Shown here piece by piece: positions 61,042-64,000 of a DNA stretch of 64,000 nt; position 1 is the first letter of the stretch, and every line of letters begins with the position of its first letter. The stretch lies in assembly GCF_016428645.1 (NCBI RefSeq), contig NZ_JAELXW010000038.1, positions 19,041 through 83,040 of the forward strand, written 5' to 3'. A model generated the notes under the pieces. The model was not told the DNA's origin, searched no databases, and saw only the letters and a list, made by a program, of their open reading frames with translations. The position numbers and the translations under genes are program-made. This DNA comes from Glycomyces salinus (lineage in GTDB: Bacteria; Actinomycetota; Actinomycetes; Mycobacteriales; Micromonosporaceae).

Positions 61042-61665
61042 GTGGCCGCCTACATCCGTCCGCCTATTGGGGCATCCGCGTTCCGCGACGCGGACGGCCA
61101 GGTCATCCCGTACGGCCGTCGGTGGCGGAACGGCGATCCGCCCGAGGACTCGTATTCCCGCGTCTCGCACCCGGAGCGGTTCGCCCCGCTCCATCAGATT
61201 GCCGAAGCGCTCGTCCGGCATCTGACCGCGGACTACGACGCCCGGAGCGAGGACGTGCCCGCACCCGAAGGCGCCCTCAGGTCGATCCGCTTGACACCGA
61301 GCGGGCCGGACCAGGCGCCGCTGACGTTCGTGTTCACGGACTTCCCCAGCGTGTCGATCCGTGCCGGGTTGCTGCACGAGCAGGGCTTCCCCTCGTGCGG
61401 ATGCGACGCCTGCGACGAGGATTGGCGCGAGCCGGCGGACGAGCTGGAGCGGCTGGTCCTGACCGTGGTCGCGGGCGGCTTCGCCGAATGGTGCCGACCG
61501 GGCTTCGGATCGCGATACGGCAGCTCGCTCGAGTCCGTCGACGGCAGCGGCTCCCAGCGCGGCGAGACTTCGGCCCGAGCCGTCTCGGCGGAGCGCTTCA
61601 AGGCCGCGAGGAGACGGCTGCGGAGACTGCCGGACGGATGGGCCGCCTGGTCTCCGAAAACGTAG
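61042..61665 (+). CDS. DUF6226-like protein
   Basis: 207 residues from GTG 61042; TAGGCT lies 6 bases upstream and no Shine-Dalgarno sequence is present, so the mRNA is probably leaderless. The sequence YGRRWRNGDPPEDSYSRVSHPERFAPLHQIAEAL and CGCDACDEDWREPADELERLV recalls a conserved actinobacterial family with a C-x-C-x2-C site; function is unknown. Confidence 0.7.
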   Translation: MAAYIRPPIGASAFRDADGQVIPYGRRWRNGDPPEDSYSRVSHPERFAPLHQIAEALVRHLTADYDARSEDVPAPEGALRSIRLTPSGPDQAPLTFVFTDFPSVSIRAGLLHEQGFPSCGCDACDEDWREPADELERLVLTVVAGGFAEWCRPGFGSRYGSSLESVDGSGSQRGETSARAVSAERFKAARRRLRRLPDGWAAWSPKT

Positions 61666-61721
61666 ATCCCCGCCCCCGTGATTCGGCGAAGTGGGCGGGG
61701 CCGACGCGGTCGGGTTTCGGG

Positions 61722-61952
61722 CTACTGCGGGGGCTGCTCGGCCTGCTTGCGGACCACCCTCGCCTTCCCGAGCATTCCGGCTCCGGCGATCATGACCGCG
61801 CCGAAGACCGGGGCGGTGAACTTGGGGTCGATCGGGGCCTCGGCCGCCGAGAGGATCATGGCGAGCACGATCGGGCCGAGGAGGCAGAGCGCGCCTCCGA
61901 TGGTCAGTTTTCGGGCCTGTTCCCTTGAGTCTTCGACCGGGGGCTGTGTCAT
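61722..61952 (-). CDS. Small two-helix membrane protein
   Basis: 76 residues with two membrane segments (about 17-36 and 47-63) flanked by charged ends. AAGGGA precedes the ATG. No known family. Confidence 0.6.
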   Translation of the reverse strand: MTQPPVEDSREQARKLTIGGALCLLGPIVLAMILSAAEAPIDPKFTAPVFGAVMIAGAGMLGKARVVRKQAEQPPQ

Positions 61953-62110
61953 TGCTGGGTTCCCTTCCTGGGCCGTCGTGTCGACTCGAAAGGTATGGAG
62001 CCCGGTCCCCGATCCGTCCCGCCCGCTTCCCGGATCCGTCCCAGCCGGTCTGTACCGAGCCCGATCCCGCTCTGAGAGACGCGGTTGCGCCGACCTGCCA
62101 GAATCGCATC

Positions 62111-63289
62111 ATGGACCCCTATTCGTCCCACGATCCCAACGCGGGCGTCCCCCCGCATTACGGCCCGGGCCCGAACGGCACACCCCCGAACCCCGGCCCG
62201 GGCTACGTGCCCGGCCAGAGCCCCGGGTATCCCGCCGGTCCCGGCCCGAATCCGACTCCCGGCACGGGATACACCCCGGGCCCGGACACGACCCACAACA
62301 TCGGGTACCCGCCGCCCGGCGCGCCCCCGCCCGGTCAGGCCCCCTACCCGGGCGGCGCCCCTGGGATGCCGCCGCAGTACCCGCCGGTGATGCCGCAGCG
62401 CTCGGGGATGCCGGTCGGCGCGTGGATCGGGATCGGTCTCGGCGTGGTGATGGTGATCGGCCTCGTGGTGGCCGCTCTCGTCATCCTCCCGGACCGCTCC
62501 GGCGACTCGGACACCGCCACCACGAGCAGCAGCTCCGACGACTCCGAGGACTCGGGCGGCACCTCCGGTTCCGACGCGTCCGATCCGACCGAGCCCGCCG
62601 TGGAGGACCCGATCGCGGACGCCGTGATCGGCGACTGCTTCTACGACTACGGCGACGAGACCACCCCGGACCTGGAACCGACCAGCTGCGGGGCCGGGAC
62701 CTTCGAGGCGATCGACATCATCGAGGGCACAAACGACTTGTCGTCCTGCGACAACGTCGACGCCGTCAACTCCGCGGTCACCTCGACCGCGGCCGACCGC
62801 GTGCTGTGCCTGAGCTACACCGCGATCGCGGGCGACGACGCCTATCACGCCCAGCTCGACGAATGCGTCTACGGATCCTCCACCCCGGACAGCCCGTGGA
62901 ACGTCATCGACTGCCAGGACGGCGCGTTCAGGGTCATCGAACGCCTCGAAGGCGAATCCAGCACCAGCGCGTGCACCGATTCGACCTACTACATATACGG
63001 TCTCGGCTACTCCACGACCGAGTCGTATCTCGACGTGACGCTCTGCCTCCAGATGATCTACGCCAGCGGCGACGCCGGATACGCCGAGATCGACGACTGC
63101 ATGTCGATGAACGGCGACTACACCTACTTCGAGTTCGTGTCCGACTGCGGCGACGGCAACGTCTACGTCACCGGCCGCACCAACGAACTGGTCGACGGCG
63201 AAAGCTGGTGCAACGGCTGGGGCTGGGCCTACGAAGAGGTCCCCGACTTCCCCGAACTCTCCTTCACCATCTGCTGGGGCTACCTCTAG
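62111..63289 (+). CDS. Membrane-anchored protein with three LppU-like cysteine domains
   Basis: 392 residues. A Pro/Gly-rich cytosolic region (1-98, with PGP/GYxPGP repeats) precedes one membrane helix (about 102-125) and a Ser/Asp linker. Three related outer domains of about 65 residues follow (starting near 170, 245 and 318), each with a first D/E-x-C, a middle C and late C pairs, as in LppU-type domains. TnnnAT-type leaderless -10 (CAGAAT, 6 bases before ATG) replaces a Shine-Dalgarno sequence. Function is unknown. Confidence 0.7.
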   Translation: MDPYSSHDPNAGVPPHYGPGPNGTPPNPGPGYVPGQSPGYPAGPGPNPTPGTGYTPGPDTTHNIGYPPPGAPPPGQAPYPGGAPGMPPQYPPVMPQRSGMPVGAWIGIGLGVVMVIGLVVAALVILPDRSGDSDTATTSSSSDDSEDSGGTSGSDASDPTEPAVEDPIADAVIGDCFYDYGDETTPDLEPTSCGAGTFEAIDIIEGTNDLSSCDNVDAVNSAVTSTAADRVLCLSYTAIAGDDAYHAQLDECVYGSSTPDSPWNVIDCQDGAFRVIERLEGESSTSACTDSTYYIYGLGYSTTESYLDVTLCLQMIYASGDAGYAEIDDCMSMNGDYTYFEFVSDCGDGNVYVTGRTNELVDGESWCNGWGWAYEEVPDFPELSFTICWGYL

Positions 63290-63364
63290 CCCACAGCCCG
63301 AACCCGATGTACAGACTCCGACGAGCCTGTAGTCGTTGGCGCAGTGCCACCCACCTGCCTATAT

Positions 63365-64000
63365 TCAGAATCCGAATCCGAATGAATTGCTACATTTGAT
63401 GAGACTCATTCCATCACAATGATAAGTGGTTCCATCATTCGAGAATTGGTAGCCGTAGTGGACCTGTTCGACCCCAGTGATCGCAGCCCGTGAAACCACC
63501 GAGACAGGATCACGGTCCGCAGGAGGGTACGTCTCGGTGGCCCACTGATCCTGGTGCCAATACTCGATATCCAATCGAACCTCGCACCAGCAGGATCCGC
63601 TCTCGATTCCAATCTCGAAGGCCTCAACCGTCCGCGGCGCGATCTCAACCTTGTAGGCTTCGAAGAAGGAATCTTTTGTCTCACACTGTCGCGCAACTGG
63701 ATGGTCCTCATCGAGGTCGAAGCTCAGCACGCTCGGCGCTATACTGTCGCCGGCGGGATCTACGAATACGGTACGAGCCGAAGTAGGTGCATGCTCGACT
63801 TGAAGCCCGATGTCCGTGATCATGATCGGGTCATCAGTCCGATTCGCGATGTAGACCTGTATCCTTCGAGACCCGACTTGAGTGGCCCCGATTGACTCGT
63901 AATCGATCCATCCAGTACCTTCAAGTGATTCAGGAGGATCAACCGAATCCGGATGCGCGAATGAGCTTCTTCGGGCAAGGTGACGGGTACGCCGTGTGAT
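63365..64000 (-). CDS. Hypothetical protein, lower GC, 5' end outside window
   Basis: The frame ending at 63365 remains open to the right edge (at least 211 codons), reading through FAHPDSVDPPESLEGTG and RIQVYIANRTDDPIMITDIGLQVEHAP to DGMSLIKCSNSFGFGF at the C-terminus. The internal ATG at 63823 is therefore probably not the start. A beta-sandwich-like protein with no recognised family; five or six cysteines cluster in the second half. GC content is visibly lower than in the rest of the window, which suggests recent acquisition. Confidence 0.6.
   Translation of the reverse strand: MTRRTRHLARRSSFAHPDSVDPPESLEGTGWIDYESIGATQVGSRRIQVYIANRTDDPIMITDIGLQVEHAPTSARTVFVDPAGDSIAPSVLSFDLDEDHPVARQCETKDSFFEAYKVEIAPRTVEAFEIGIESGSCWCEVRLDIEYWHQDQWATETYPPADRDPVSVVSRAAITGVEQVHYGYQFSNDGTTYHCDGMSLIKCSNSFGFGF

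Noticed and set aside
1..64000. CRISPR array or prophage
   Set aside because: No regularly spaced repeats, cas genes, phage structural genes or integrase were seen.

Overview
The window is very GC-rich with strong third-position GC bias, GTG starts are frequent, and many genes overlap by 4 bases. These traits and the gene families present (PknA/PknB with PASTA repeats, FhaA/FhaB, DUF397 with a Scr1-like regulator, DUF3180, LytR-CpsA-Psr proteins) point to a filamentous-type actinomycete. A Glycomyces/Stackebrandtia-like member of the Glycomycetales is my best guess, but it is inferred from gene content only.

Layout: (1) 1-9143, minus strand, is the conserved cell-growth signalling and peptidoglycan operon fhaA-fhaB-pstP-rodA-pbpA-pknA-pknB; pknB runs off the left edge. 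(2) 9420-11625 holds a small XRE regulator and an RDD membrane protein-hisC pair. (3) About 11690-14030 is an IS607-type element with an intact serine recombinase and a TnpB gene cut by an in-frame amber codon. (4) 14151-21538 has nagA with a divergent DeoR regulator, then a minus-strand run of a voltage-sensor-like membrane protein, folB, folK, DUF3180 and two paralogous permease-like proteins. (5) 21610-27350 has glpD, tRNA-Arg(CCU), a HicAB toxin-antitoxin pair with a visible operator, an aromatic amino acid hydroxylase, a LacI regulator with operator-like palindromes, and a siderophore-interacting protein behind a palindromic iron-box-like site. (6) 27582-30527 is a DUF397 / XRE-DUF5753 / SAM methyltransferase cluster. 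(7) 30694-36517 is a surface-polysaccharide locus: LCP ligase, nucleotide-sugar epimerase, polyprenyl glycosylphosphotransferase, GT4 glycosyltransferase and CDP-alcohol phosphatidyltransferase. (8) 36746-48310 has a GCS2 ligase, glyA, a decayed Rpn-type nuclease gene, a P1 peptidase, a TetR/FAD-monooxygenase pair, putP and a diguanylate cyclase. (9) 48495-53130 is a co-directional set: SPFH protein, zinc-ribbon membrane protein and two LCP proteins. (10) 53203-64000 is accessory: an orphan sugar-binding lipoprotein, an LPTTG surface protein, RtcB, several membrane or secreted proteins of unknown role, and a lower-GC gene cut by the right edge.

A recurring regulatory feature is a TAnnnT hexamer 6-7 bases before the start codon of genes without a Shine-Dalgarno sequence, the architecture of leaderless mRNAs. 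It helped choose several starts. No CRISPR array, rRNA, prophage or recognisable biosynthetic gene cluster was seen.
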